DNA of 64,000 nucleotides, from contig CM069455.1 in NCBI GenBank assembly GCA_035610835.1, forward strand, positions 36,425,278-36,489,277. Reading direction: 5' to 3'. Shown here piece after piece: positions 9,101 to 19,592 of this stretch. Below the pieces are notes generated by a model. That model saw only the letters and a program-made list of their open reading frames with translations, ran no database searches and was not told where the DNA came from. A program made the position numbers and the translations under genes. This DNA comes from Ophiura sarsii. Lineage: Eukaryota > Echinodermata > Ophiuroidea > Amphilepidida > Ophiuridae. The stretch's first letter is position 1; the number at the start of each line of letters is the position of its first letter.

Positions 9101-10171
9101 GTCCAAATTAGAATCAGGACAACTAACAAATTTCTCACCTGTAACCGTCTCCTACCAATAAATTTAGCGATGATCTTATTGTGGACTTTTGGATTCCTGG
9201 CGGTATTGGGAAACCTCAATGTGATATTCTTTCAAGTTCATTCAGGCGGACGAAAAAATGTGCAATCTTTATTGATTGCAAATTTAGCAGTATCAGATCT
9301 TTTAATGGGCATATATATGTTGATAATCGCATCCACAGACTTAATTTACGGGGATTACTTTCCAGCATATACTGACAATTGGCGGAATAGTAACGTGTGT
9401 TTAGCTGCAGGTACATTGGCCATGTTGTCAAGTGAGGCGTCCATTCTTTTTGTTACCTTAATAACTTTAGATAGATTAATGGGCATTCGGTTTACATTTA
9501 GTGGATTTCGAATGCGGATTAAGTCCGCTTCGATAGTTATCACTGGTATGTGGCTTCTATCACTAACAATAAGTCTAATGCCAGCGTTTGCAAATATGTC
9601 TGCCTTGAATTATGAGCTATCCGAGGTTTGCGTGGCTCTGCCTCTTAGCCGAAAACAAATCTTCACTGAGAACCACAGAACTGCAGTAGGGCATAATATG
9701 GATCGTATAGTGTATGATATTTCATATTCTGGTATGTATTACTCAATAGCTGTTTTCATCGGCTTGAACTCGATTTGTTGCCTCATAATTGCAGTTGGTT
9801 ATATCTGGATATTCATCACGGTTAAGTCAACCGCAAGGAATGCCGGTCGCCAACGTGAAGCAAAGGAGGAGGTCCGAATGGCGATGAAAATGTCATTCAT
9901 TGTTCTAACGGATTTTTGTTGCTGGACTCCCGTTATAATCATGGGGATCCTAGTACAAGCTGGTATTCAGGAAATTAACCCAGTGGCGAATGCGTGGATA
10001 GTTACCCTTCTTATGCCCATTAACTCTGCAATCAATCCATTTATGTATACTTTGACTACGGTTATTGCTGATCGATGCAAGAAATCAAAGAAAACTTTGA
10101 AGAAACGCGATGATAAAGCGTTAAAACATACTCAGGAAACATCGCTAAGTCGCGCAAAAAAGGTCCATTAA
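6122..10171 (+). CDS. LRR-containing rhodopsin-family GPCR (GRL101/relaxin-receptor-like)
   Basis: A predicted plasma-membrane receptor of 1349 residues in one uninterrupted frame. Met14 (6161) may be the true start, since a signal peptide (MFLLVKNVQFILCLSLCMLC) follows it. Residues about 45-180 have spaced cysteines and a weak CUB-like look. Residues 183-626 and 627-1000 are two copies of one cassette: Cys-rich cap, leucine-rich repeats (about 10, then about 7) and a hinge with WLCCFLKG (Trp610 and Trp982). Seven membrane helices follow from about 1014. Family landmarks are DRLMG at 1117 in place of DRY, CWTP at 1267, NPFMY at 1305, and paired loop cysteines (SNVCLAAG, SEVCVALP). TM2-TM3 (DLLMGIYMLIIASTDL) resembles molluscan GRL101 and RXFP receptors. 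Ligand and G-protein coupling cannot be told. Lack of introns over 4 kb suggests either a retrocopy origin or a natural single-exon family. Confidence 0.9.
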   Translation: MLTNRQTHTITRNMFLLVKNVQFILCLSLCMLCRYVFTQQLYTTEPTSVYPISNEASLMTVVTPEPSNIEIPWNVDLYPLFDPKVAIHEGIEVTFVNISLEPADYAYLIRSVHKKGCVNIIRIYDSGCNFSLLNYGWHFGSSVHSSLSLPFTLANVKIERQDTSRKDHDRGIHHVTDHCNDWLITGDCDQVDTSDNYVFCSLSLGESIPRWSPFYKRHFTFFMCALECETNCTCSLENAGLTSTCSNGTPSTTFIVWDNSVNPLKLFFHFNIDRIGKHAFTNNTFVGSERASELTIYSDRKIRNIEKDAFIGFHNLRHLKLGYNLLTELVNDTFNSLLNLNILDISSNQIEFINVDVFSNLINLRSLNLIYNHIAHLPSGLFKCMSNMNSLELQHNQVIRLQREVFLGMENLEYLYLSHNYINTIEPNVFAGLINLRSLNLIYNHIAHLPSGLFTCMSNMKSLELQHNQVIRLQREVFLGMVNLEYLYLSHNNINTLESNVFAGLNRLKSLDLGSNGINGLSDAAFIRAVSFKVLQDIRNTTCRLIGPDIFLSQTCQDEGDHVTHSTQSSKYTAPCPLQLVTLTGNNITEFSFNSFTGLTSTKVIVSHEWLCCFLKGSVCEVHSRILITGDCNQVVMSDDYCFCSLSVGESIPRWSPFYETHKTNFECALECETNCTCSLENAGLTSTCSNGTSSTTFIVWDNFVKPLRLSFHFNIDRIGKHAFTNNTFVGSERASDLTIYSDRKIRHIEKDAFNGFHNLRHLKLGYNLLTELVNGTFNSLLNLNILDISFNQLEIIYIDAFSNLINLRSLILKYNHISHLPSGLFKCMSNMNSLELQHNQVIRLKREVFLGMENLESLYLSHNNINTIEPNVFAGLNRLKALDLGWNGINRLSDAAFIRTVSFKVLQNIRNTTCRLIEPGAFVNQTCQGEGDHVTPSIQSSKYTTPCPLQLVILTGNNVTQFSFNSFTGLTNTTVIVDHEWLCCFLKGSVCEVQIRIRTTNKFLTCNRLLPINLAMILLWTFGFLAVLGNLNVIFFQVHSGGRKNVQSLLIANLAVSDLLMGIYMLIIASTDLIYGDYFPAYTDNWRNSNVCLAAGTLAMLSSEASILFVTLITLDRLMGIRFTFSGFRMRIKSASIVITGMWLLSLTISLMPAFANMSALNYELSEVCVALPLSRKQIFTENHRTAVGHNMDRIVYDISYSGMYYSIAVFIGLNSICCLIIAVGYIWIFITVKSTARNAGRQREAKEEVRMAMKMSFIVLTDFCCWTPVIIMGILVQAGIQEINPVANAWIVTLLMPINSAINPFMYTLTTVIADRCKKSKKTLKKRDDKALKHTQETSLSRAKKVH
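6668..9114 (+). repeat. Tandem duplication of the receptor ectodomain cassette (about 1.33 and 1.1 kb)
   Basis: Cassette 1 starts at the codons for LITGDCDQV (residue 183, about 6668) and cassette 2 at LITGDCNQV (residue 627, 8000). Each runs through cap, LRRs and the hinge motif WLCCFLKGSVCEV. The nucleotide match is strong over long blocks, for example around GGGAGAATCAATCCCACGG in both. Cassette 2 lacks the extra LRR triplet found in cassette 1. Confidence 0.85.
7205..7636 (+). repeat. 216-bp in-frame tandem duplication of three LRRs
   Basis: ATTAATTTACGTAGTCTCAA occurs at 7205 and 7421, exactly 216 bp (72 codons, three 24-residue LRRs) apart. The copies differ at only a few positions, such as an AAG/ACG codon before TGTATGTC. 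Cassette 2 has the triplet once, so the duplication followed the cassette duplication or was lost from the second copy. Confidence 0.85.
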
Positions 10172-11620
10172 TCATAATCATTACAATGTATAGGAACATT
10201 ATGGAACAATTATAGTATACCTACAGTGAATACCTTAGAGTGTTATGATGGAAGAAAAGTGTATCACTAGGTCACATTTTAGTCTTTCCATACAGGGTGA
10301 GACTAGTGTACTTGAATAATCCAAATTAGACCAAGTGTTATAGTTGTTCTATTGCCATACCCCAAACAGCAGCGCGCAGAATAAGTGTTATTTCATGAAA
10401 ACAGTTTATGTAGCTTTCTTAAGAACTTTGGATTTTAAAAGTCGGACGTTTCTGAGACAAATTATAGACTATAATAACGGTAGATTATAAAACAAATCTT
10501 GTAAATCGCGGATCATGTTGTGTAAAAAGTTGTATTGAAATGTTATGCATGTATTTTGCTGTCTTGTTTAAAATTCCACTAGTAAAAGGTTGATTATGAT
10601 CAATTGTTTGTTATGTTTGTGGAATAATATTGTATATAGTATGTATGTATAAAATGATAGTCCAGTTGGAACTCGAAAAGGGTCAAATTGCCAAATTGGC
10701 AACAGTAAAGTGGCCACTTTCTACCAACTTTTACATCTTTCAAGAAATGGAACGATGCAAGATGATCGGATGGTGATATTAAACGGCAATGCTTTGAAAT
10801 TGAAGAAAAGACAACACCGGAGTAATGGTGTATGCTCTGATCACTTTTCTTGGGCTATAATTTTTTTCTCATCAAGATAAAATCAAATCAATTCAAATTT
10901 ATTTTGATATCAGAAGAATCCCAATATTTTTCTCATTATGACTGTAATATCTTAGGGACCAGAAATGTTCCATTTATAAAAAAATAAAAGGCTAAAATGT
11001 GGTTAATTGCTGCCAAAGGTCACTCAAGCACCTCACAGTTTGTGTACTACTCAATGGGCAAATTTCTTGTGACCTTGAGCTTCTAAAATAATAACCATTC
11101 AGTTATGCAACTCAAACTTTGGAATGCGACAATTTTAAGGATGACTTTTCATGTAAAATAGAAAACATCAAGTTAAAATTCGGGCAAGCAATCAGAACAT
11201 CTACCTTTAACCGGGTAATAACTGGAAATGCTTTTCAATTGAAGGGACAACAACACCGGGTTGTATCGATTTCCAGCAATGTCACGCCACAATCATGACA
11301 ATTGAACAAAAAAGGGCTATCTTTGATGAAATTAACAGAGAGCATGGTGTCTCCAAGTATATTGTAGGTATTATGTATTGATGAACTATGTCGCTATTTC
11401 AAATACGATATAAATCGTAGTAACTGTAAATGTGTTAGCTTATTTCTAACGGTGGCACGCCAACGGTGACGGATGCATAAGCATGGTGTAAGCCAACGTT
11501 TAGCTTACGATAACATTCCGGATTTCCGGGCATACATTGCAATTCTATGTGCACTTTGTTTTCATCGCTCGTGCACGTGATGTATGGAACCGATTTGATG
11601 CAAAGCCCAATTCACATACA
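10172..11620. other. 3' flank of the GPCR gene
   Basis: No further exon is recognised. AATAAA at 10983-10988 is a possible polyadenylation signal about 810 bp after the stop. A 28-codon frame at 11295-11381 (begins MTIEQKRAIFDEINREHG) is helix-like, but too short and isolated to call. Confidence 0.35.
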
Positions 11621-12251
11621 TACACCTAGCACATAAAGTCCCTGACCAGGTGCTTTGAGGTTGATTTATTCAAAATATATGATCGGTACCAAAAATCTTA
11701 GATATACATTAAATGAGCAAATTTCTTCTCCGCAGTTTGATACCTCATTCAACAAAATCGAATGGATACTTTTAAAGTTATGTCGATTTCAATGACCGCG
11801 CATGCAACAGAAAAGTTGCACTAGGTATAGGAATCATTGATTTGTGTGTGATTACTGTCATAACTGTGTGCTATCTGAACGAGACAGATGAATGGGTCTT
11901 TAGTGATAACCGCAATGTGCGGGACAAAGGGTGTATCTGGCTGTGAAGAATGCAAGTCTTAGCTGATAAGCTGTGAGTTTTCAGTGACAGTGGTAAATCA
12001 CACACAAATCAATGATTTCCTATACATGTACCTAGTGCAACTTTTCTGTTGCATGCGCGGTCATTGAAATCGACATAACTTTAAAAGTATCCATTCGATT
12101 TTGTTGAATGAGGTATCAAACTGCGGAGAAGAAATTTGCTCATTATATATATATTTTATATTGTGTATATCTCAGATTTTTGGTACCGATCATATATTTT
12201 GAATTAGCCAACCTCAAAGCACCTGGTCAGGGACTTTATGTGCTAGGTGTA
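11621..12251. mobile_element. 631-bp fold-back element with arms of about 240 bp
   Basis: TACACCTAGCACATAAAGTC at 11621 is matched by its reverse complement ending at 12251. The match extends with few gaps to about 11860 and 11990, leaving a loop of about 130 bp. Shared inner blocks include CCTGACCAGGTGCTTTGAGG and GCGCATGCAACAGAAAAGTT. The right arm carries a small AT-rich insertion near 12143-12165. No transposase. A MITE or fold-back transposon is likely. Confidence 0.7.
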
Positions 12252-12281
12252 CATCGTGCATGTACTTTGCATGAAGCCTGT

Positions 12282-12549
12282 GGCCCATCACACGTTCACA
12301 TTGGATTGCACAATGTTTACTAGTATTATATACATTAATTGATGCACTATTGGCCCGTCACACGTTAACATTGGATTGCACAATGTTTACTAGTATTACA
12401 TTAATTGATGCACTATTGGCCCGTCACACGTTAACATTGGATTGCACAATGTTTACTAGTATTACATTAATTGATGCACTATTGACCCGTCACACGTTAA
12501 CATTGGATTGCACAATGTTTACTAGTATTACATTAGTTGATGCACTATT
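12282..12549. repeat. 66-bp minisatellite, four copies
   Basis: The CACGTT anchor occurs at 12291, 12361, 12427 and 12493. The unit contains ACATTGGATTGCACAATGTT and ACATTAATTGATGCACTATT. The first unit is 70 bp because of an extra TATA. Since 66 is a multiple of three, a spurious repetitive ORF results. Confidence 0.9.
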
Positions 12550-13558
12550 AAAGGGACGAAGTAGTGTTGAGGATTAAAAAAAAAAAAAAAAATTCTTCAG
12601 AGTTCAAGATGAACATTAGAAAGTACCATAATTGTTGTTTCTACTCACAAAAAACACAGCAATACTTGATTAAAACAATACCATCGCTATTTATTTCAGA
12701 CGACGGTGGCTACGAACGGCCGTTAATTTTGAATTTCCGTTGGTTTCAATGTTACAATGGATTTTGATTATATGACCCCATAAAATTCATCATAGGTTAG
12801 AAGAAAAGATTTCCAATCCAAAACCGTTCGGGATGGCTAATCAGTAATCATCCCAATTGTAAATGCTATTTTTTTAAATTTAAACCGTTGTTAAGCGGTC
12901 GTCCCATTCACTTGATCAGGTAACCTCGTTCGCATATTTTAACCTGAATACTCGTGAATACGCCTATGTCCAGCGTCGTCTGATTTATTTAAACCTTTTC
13001 TTAAAAACGCCCTCTATGTTAATATGTTTCGCGTTATTTATCACGCGTGCTGCAGGGGACACTGGTTGACGTAAAATGCTGATCTCGGCTAGATCAGCAT
13101 TTTTGAATCGACGTTTTCAATGTTGTACAAAGAGAGCTGATTTTTCTTAATCCTTATAGGTGTAAGTTCATACATGTAATACAATTGTAAAAATATACCA
13201 ATCCCAGTTTTTTATCATAATTGAGGGCGCAGCCTCCAACACATCTCTAAGTGTCCCTTTAAACACACACGCACACCAAATAGAATGAAGACTGTGATTG
13301 GTTGTAAATTAAGTATATTTTAATTATACACAAGTTTACGGACATTTCTTGTCAAGATATCGAAAATAAATAACTTTTTTGTTGTATACTGTAACCCAGT
13401 GTACACAACCATAGTGTGTGTTGCAATTGAACATGATTTATATGTGAAACTACCAAAATACTTTGGCTAATCGTGTAGGCCTATTAAGGAAACTACATCC
13501 TAGGCTGCACTTTAAAATTTGAGTATTGATTTGAAAATGTGCATCTTGTCTCTAACTC
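12550..13558. other. Noncoding stretch with one perfect small hairpin
   Basis: An A run lies at 12576-12591. At 13073-13103 a 13-bp perfect stem (AAAATGCTGATCT with its complement) encloses the loop CGGCT. No exon is recognised. Confidence 0.45.
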
Positions 13559-13750
13559 ATGGGTTCGAGTTTTGGTGGGTACTTTAAACCGGGTAAAGTA
13601 GATGTCTACAAAACTTCACAAAGCAGGAGTAAATCGACCGGATTTAGGCGGCGTAACTTATACTGCCGCTACTCCATCAGTTACGCGATCGCTACCACCT
13701 TACAACATTTTAATGAGACTCCAATAGACATGATTGTACCGCTATTCAAG
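13559..13750 (+). CDS. Weak candidate coding exon ending at a good splice donor
   Basis: An open frame of 64 codons from ATG at 13559 ends in phase 0 at TTCAAG|GTATGTG (intron from 13751). The last part reads ATTLQHFNETPIDMIVPLFK, which has a protein-like composition. No partner exon or family was recognised. The start lies in a GGGTTCGAG context resembling a Pol III B box, so it may equally be part of a retroposon. Confidence 0.2.
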
Positions 13751-13784
13751 GTATGTGATTTTGATTTACTCTACATATATTTTA

Positions 13785-13905
13785 ATCTACAAATGCCTAA
13801 TTTTACAATAACCCGCTATTGTCTGGTTCTTAGAATATCTACAAATGCCTAACTTTAAAATTACCCTTGTCTGAGTGGCACGTTAAATACAAATGCATAA
13901 CTTTG
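13785..13905. repeat. Stray copies of the 52-bp repeat
   Basis: Two to three diverged units with the TCTACAAATGCCTAACTTTA core, 2 kb upstream of the main array. Confidence 0.7.
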
Positions 13906-14361
13906 CATTCTTATATAGTGGGTTTGGTTTGGGATGTCAGCAGGCAATTTGATTGGTGTTTGAATGATTTTCAGCCGTGTATAGATTGGGGCGGGGCTTA
14001 ATTCATTCGAAAAACAATACCTTCAGTGCGTCTGAAGCGTTGGCGTGCCCTACACAAAGTCGCAGGTGTGTGCGTTGTGCGTATAACGCAGCGTTGCCAT
14101 GCGGGTATGCTTTAAGAACGCAATTAATTCGAAGCAGGACGTTGGTAAACAGCTTCCTGGATTGGCCAGTTTTATGAAGGGGGACATTTGTTGTTGTTTA
14201 ATTATATAAATCTGCGTTACTTTATGATAAAAGATAAACAAATAACCAATTAACTAGATAAGAATGAAAATAAAATATACGTACCATATTTGCTAAAGAC
14301 CATCGTATATAGCAAAACAGCTAAGAACTATATTTTATTCTTCAAAATGAACCACACTGAT
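13906..14361. other. Noncoding stretch between repeat islands
   Basis: No exon or RNA gene is recognised. Confidence 0.4.
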
Positions 14362-14463
14362 TGGTACTTGAAATATCTACAAATGCCTAACTTTACAATA
14401 ACCCGTGTTTGACTGACACTTGCAAAACATGTAGCTACAAAATGCCGAAATTTACAATAATAC
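14362..14463. repeat. Stray copies of the 52-bp repeat
   Basis: Two units: one close to consensus (ATATCTACAAATGCCTAACT) and one diverged (CTACAAAATGCCGAAATTTA). Confidence 0.7.
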
Positions 14464-15850
14464 CTACATATGGGCCATTCAACAAAAATGGTAAAACTCG
14501 ACGAGTTCTACTCAGAACACCATGGTTTGCCATACTTTGAATGACATTATCAGGTTCATTTTTATACTGAAAGGCCATTAAAACCACTAAAACACTGTTT
14601 CCCCAGCTCGATGTCTCAATTGTATGCTGCTGAATTTAATTCTCAATTCAAGTTTTTGTAAGATTTTGGTACGAGTAAATGTAGCAAACGTATCAAACCA
14701 AAATATAAAGGCTTTTAGTTCTGCCTACATTAATCTTAACGTGCACTTTTAATATCAAATGATCTTTCCCAGAAATTCATGTAATTTCCGGTATCCGTAC
14801 GCCTAGCATTCCAACATAAACTGAATGTACTAAATTTGCAATCGTTTATGAACAATCCCGTAGCAAACCCACCACGCTATTAAAATTATATCACCTCCAA
14901 AGTCTCTGGCACATCATTTGGGCTATACAAAATGTTGAAGTTCAGTATTTCAAACGACCGTGTTAAGCTTGTGAACTCCGTGATCGATGTTTGTATTCTG
15001 GTACTTTATAAAAGGTAATATGTTATAGGTCCAATGTTTTCCTCACCATTGCAGAAGGTCCGAAAGGGATGAAAACGTGAAAGGCGTTATCGTGAACGGC
15101 GTTATCATGTAAAGTGTTATCACCCTCATTTGAAGAAAATATTGCACTAAGAGCACAATCTTTCTTCATTGGAAATTTTTTGAGAATTTAGATACAGCAG
15201 CGAAACATTGAAAACAGTGAGTTTGCTTCTTCTTTCGTATTCTATATAACGCATATCACTTTGTGAACCAAACGGTTTCTTCCAGAATATGCTGTAAGTG
15301 TAAATATATGGCTCAAAATCCACATATATGAGTGTTTACTACCGCGCTACACATAGCCAAATCGCTATATTGAGCAAGTATTGAGCATGAGCTATCGCCA
15401 GGCTTATTACGCGCGTGGTATGTCAGGATAACCATGGATAACGCTGTTCACAGGGATAACGGAATTCACCCTAAAATGTCCATTATCAATAACAAAAGAG
15501 AACAACTTCACAATATGCGATGCAGTGTGCATGTAATTTAATACAATAGTTAGAGTAATGGTACATACCCCTTTTAAACGAAAATGCAAGCTATATAAAA
15601 CATTTAAAGTGAAAATCAAATGTTTGACGGTCAATATTGGGAAATTTAGCCCAAATGTATGATTTAAATCATTTTTTAGTATTAAAATTGATTACACAAA
15701 TAAACTTTCTGCAACAGCTACATGATGTATGTGTGTTTCAATTGTTTTATCTTTGTTTCAATCCCATAACTATCATACACGTGAACGGCGTTATCCAAGA
15801 ATAATACCATTGAAAATAGCAAATAAAGTTATATTTATATAATGACATAC
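14464..15850. other. Noncoding stretch
   Basis: GTGAACGGCGTTATC occurs at about 15091 and 15781, with related short phrases nearby (GTGAAAGGCGTTATCGTGAA at about 15076). Nothing else is recognised. Confidence 0.35.
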
Positions 15851-16650
15851 AATTAACCCGTGTTTGACTGACACTTGGAATATCTACAAATGCCGAACTT
15901 TACAATAACCCGTGTTTAACTGACACTTGGAATATCTACAAATGCCGAACTTTACAATAACCCGTGTTTGACTGACACTTGGAATACCTACAAATGCCGA
16001 ACTTTGCAATTAACCGCTCTTGACTGGTACTTGGAATACCTACAAATGCCGAACTTTGCAATTAACCGCTATTGACTGGTACTTGGAATATCTACAAATG
16101 CCGAACTTTACAATAACCCGTGTTTGACTGACACTTGGAATACCTACAAATGCCGAACTTTGCAATTAACCGCTCTTGACTGGTACTTGGAATACCTACA
16201 CATGCTGAACTTTACAATAACCCGTGTTTGACTGACACTTGCAATATCTACAAATGCCTAACTTTACAATAACCCGTGTTTGACTGGTACTTGGAATATC
16301 TACAAATGTCGAACTTTGCAATAAACAGCTCTTGACTGGTACTTGGAATATCTACAAATGCCGAACTTTACAATAACCCGTGTTTGACTGACACTTGGAA
16401 TATCTACAAATGCCTAACTTTACAATAACCCGTGCTTGACTGACACTTGGAATATCTACAAATGCCTGACTTTACAATAAACCGTGTTTGACTGGTACTT
16501 GGAATATCTACAAATCCCTGACTTTACAATATTTCGTGTTTGACTGGTACTTGGAATATCTACAAATGCCTAACTTTACAATAAACCGTGTTTGACTGAC
16601 ACTTGCAATACAATTTCCTGTCAAATACCGAACTTTGCAATAAACAGCTT
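15851..16650. repeat. 52-bp tandem array, about 15 copies
   Basis: The unit carries TTTGACTGACACTTGGAATA then TCTACAAATGCCGAACTTTA then CAATAACCCGTG. Two alternating variants exist: one with TTTACAATAACCCGTGTTTG and one with TTTGCAATTAACCGCTCTTG plus ACTGGTACTTGG. This suggests a history of higher-order duplication. The last unit decays after 16610. Spacerless units and multiple subtypes exclude a CRISPR. Confidence 0.9.
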
Positions 16651-16966
16651 AAGACTGTTACCTGTCACCTGCTTGATTATCTGTATATTCATAATGTAAC
16701 GGACCGGGGTAGTGTATATGCACCGAATCCCCCTGTCAGTCGCTATTCCCCAGTCGAGGTTCCAAAAGATAAGGCCCGAGCGGATGGCATGGAACCCTCG
16801 ACTAAGGACAACAACTACCAGAGGCGGGGTTCGCTGCTCAACCAAAAGATCTAAAAGAACTTCTATCGTGAATATTTTATAACCAATAAATGACAAAGTA
16901 AAAAAAGGAAACATGGCAACAAAATTCATATCAAGTCACATTTTAAACTTTAATTTGGCCTAAACG
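16651..16966. other. Noncoding stretch
   Basis: Contains a short open frame on each strand with no protein-like features. Confidence 0.35.
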
Positions 16967-17420
16967 TCAAAACTTCTCTCTTCTTTCACAACAAAATATT
17001 TCACATTGAAACTGGGATTATGGCCTAAGATTTCAACATTACGTTTCTCAAAATATTGCACTCTGAATAAATACCTCAATTAATTTTGAGTTATCACAAT
17101 CAATTAATTATTCCATCTCATTACTCAGAGAAACATCAACATATTCATGAATGCCAAACTATTCTTCTGAAAAACATTTATGGCATAAGATTTCCAATAT
17201 TAGTCAAAACTTCTCTCTTCTTTCACAACAAAATATTTCACATTGAAACTGGAATTATGGCCTAAGATTTCAAACATTACGTTTCTCAAAATATTGCACT
17301 CTGAATAAATACCTCAATTAAATTTGAGTTATCACAATCAATTAATTATTCCATCTCATTACTCAGAGAAACATCCAAATATTCATACATACCAAACTAT
17401 TCTTCTGAAACACATTTATC
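16967..17420. repeat. 237-bp tandem duplication
   Basis: TCAAAACTTCTCTCTTCTTT starts at 16967 and again at 17204. The copies match closely through AATATTGCACTCTGAATAAA and CCATCTCATTACTCAGAGAA; the second is shorter at its end. Confidence 0.85.
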
Positions 17421-18386
17421 CACAAAATTCATAAAATTCAAACCCAAATTTAATGTCTTTCACATGTACACCAAGTTCCCTACATAAAAAAGCGGAGCTA
17501 TAAAACTAACACCACCCTAGCACCAATTTATTGACAACGATTTATATCGGTTAAAAACAACCTATCGCTCAGCGCAGATTAATGATTCATTTTCGGCATT
17601 TTCTGCACTACCGAATCCCCAGCCGAACACATCCCCTGGATGGTTTAACACTTTCCAATGTAAACATTTAAAAAGATTTATACCGGCAAACTAAATCTCG
17701 CTCAGCGCAGATTTCAATTCGCCTTCGCTTGAGTTTTAAAAATCAAGTCTCACGAATCCCGACCAAAAGTCCTCTCCTACATAAGACATTGTTGTGACCT
17801 TCAAATTCGTTATTACTTATTAAAACCTAGACATAAAAGCTGACTCAATAGAGGTACAAAAGGTACTGATGCATGAAATTATGAACATTCTAACATGTGC
17901 AGTCAAAAATGTGACACTCACCCAAGCTGTGTTTCCTGCATGGAGGTTGCTGCCAGACTGAAGAAAAACCATGAGGTCTGGCATGCCTCAGATTAAACAT
18001 TTAAATAACAATGGCCTAAAAATTAATATTAGTTCATCAAGCGAGGGCAGTATATCAGGTAGCCTAGGCTAGCCAGAGGGTATCTGGACTTATTAAAAAA
18101 AATAGTCAACACTCGATTTGTTACAATAATAATCAATGAATCGAAACACCTATCAATAGGGTTCACTCAATTGTGTAACCTAAACTATAAACAACAACAA
18201 ATGTGTCTGGCGTATCTATATCGAAACAAGTGTAAGGTTTATTCACGCTAAAGACACAAATAAATAACCATTATTAAACAATAATCATATCCTGGAATAA
18301 GTAGAATAAGTAGAATAGTTTACACATTCCAAGATTAAATCTATCAGTTAATGTCCGGACCTGGCCTAAGTAAGCTTTATATACAC
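17421..18386. other. Noncoding stretch
   Basis: CGCTCAGCGCAGATT occurs twice (about 17570 and 17700) after related AAC-rich sequence, which suggests an old duplication of about 130 bp. No exon is recognised. Confidence 0.35.
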
Positions 18387-18519
18387 CTTTGCATGCATTT
18401 TTTGGAGTGATCCATTGTAGTGCTAGCATTTGCGTTTCATGCATGTTTAGTACATTATACCAGTTGCCGTTCATCAATACTTCGAATAACATAAATGTTT
18501 GAGGAGAAGGAAACGCCAT
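18387..18519 (-). CDS. Weak candidate first exon
   Basis: From ATG at 18519 the frame reads MAFPSPQTFMLFEVLMNGNW and then YNVLNMHETQMLALQW. A usable donor, AAAG|GTGTAT, ends the exon at 18387. The composition is protein-like. The family is unknown, no other exon was found, and the frame remains open for 27 more codons past the donor. It could be chance. Confidence 0.25.
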
Positions 18520-19198
18520 TCTACGACGGAAGCTGCCGTTATGTGCTCTAGCTACACCTTGTGCGTGTTTTCACGGTGGCCGCTATTAGTCTCCTGTCTA
18601 TAAATCCCAACCTGTTTCCAGTGGAGAGCCTGTCATACTATAGAGGGCTCCCTTTCATTATTCCAGTCAGTGGTTAGGGGGGGGGGGGGGGGGGGGGCTG
18701 GGGTACCGCGCCATTTTGCAATATTTTGCGAAATCGATCGTAGTTATCACGTGATATGTCGTGGAAAAATAATGTACACTGTTTTAACGAAATGCACTGT
18801 GGGATTGTGTTACCAGCCTCAAATTATAGAGGTCGCAAACCCGGTCGCAAACTTGCTTATATTGAGCCTAGCTATAACAAGCTAAAAGTGACATCTCTGA
18901 ATGTTTACCAAAGTGTGAAATTGTTGGACACACTGGTAAAATGGTTTTACAACAAGTTTTGCTATCATATTATCAAACTGAACTCAAGTTAAATCACTCT
19001 ATATCGAGCAATAATATAATTGTTTACGCATTTTAATTGTTTAGACAAAGTTAAATAAATCAAGGATACATTTATGATAGATAAATAAATAAAAAGAAAA
19101 CTATAAACGCATGGGCGGCATTTATAATTGATAAAAATTGACATAACAATGATGTTACATTAATATACCATCAAGTTTAAAAAATAGAAAAATAATGG

Positions 19199-19262
19199 GA
19201 ATATTCGAACCCGTGATTTCCGATTGCTAACGACATGGCCAACCTACGCACGCCACAGAGAT
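19199..19262 (-). repeat. tRNA-derived SINE-like head
   Basis: Read on the minus strand it shows GTGGCGTGCGTAGG, an anticodon-loop-like TCGTTAGCAATCGG and the B box GGTTCGAAT, in tRNA order. The body that follows (to about 19450) resembles that after the tRNA-like head at 20790-20855. It is too diverged to be a working tRNA. Confidence 0.5.
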
Positions 19263-19554
19263 TTACGACTGTAATTGTGATAGTTTTATTATTTAACCAT
19301 GTCCATTTATTTATAACGAACGGATTTTTATTGTGCCATTTTTGCCAAATGTGTGTGTTGCTCTCGCACAAAATGTGTTTGTAATTTGATTATAATTCTT
19401 ATTTTTAAAAGAACGGTAATTTTTTTTGACATTTTCGAGGAAAAAAATGGCGTAACCCTGATACGGTAAACGCCAGCAGTGTGGTGTCCGCGTGGCCGGT
19501 GGGCAAGCATACAGATGATGCTAAGCAAATCCAGCATATAAAACAAAAAGTGCT

Positions 19555-19592
19555 CCTAATGGGACTCGAACCCACAACCTCTCGCTCCTTGC
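19555..19592 (-). repeat. Isolated tRNA T-arm-like sequence
   Basis: On the minus strand GTGGGTTCGAGTCCCATTAG has a perfect B box with a short stem and is followed by AGGAGCA. A 5' half was not found. It may be a SINE or tRNA relic. Confidence 0.35.

Noticed and set aside
6763..9543. Minus-strand ORFs of 62-81 codons within the GPCR gene
   Set aside because: Shadows of the sense frame; they recur because the ectodomain is duplicated.
12350..12577. Repetitive 75-codon ORF
   Set aside because: Comes from the 66-bp minisatellite; no independent coding signal.
13073..13103. Hairpin followed by T run as a rho-independent terminator
   Set aside because: The context is an animal genome and no transcription unit ends here; kept only as a hairpin.
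15851..16650. Regular short repeats as a possible CRISPR array
   Set aside because: Units are contiguous with no unique spacers, have mixed subtypes, and the DNA is eukaryotic.
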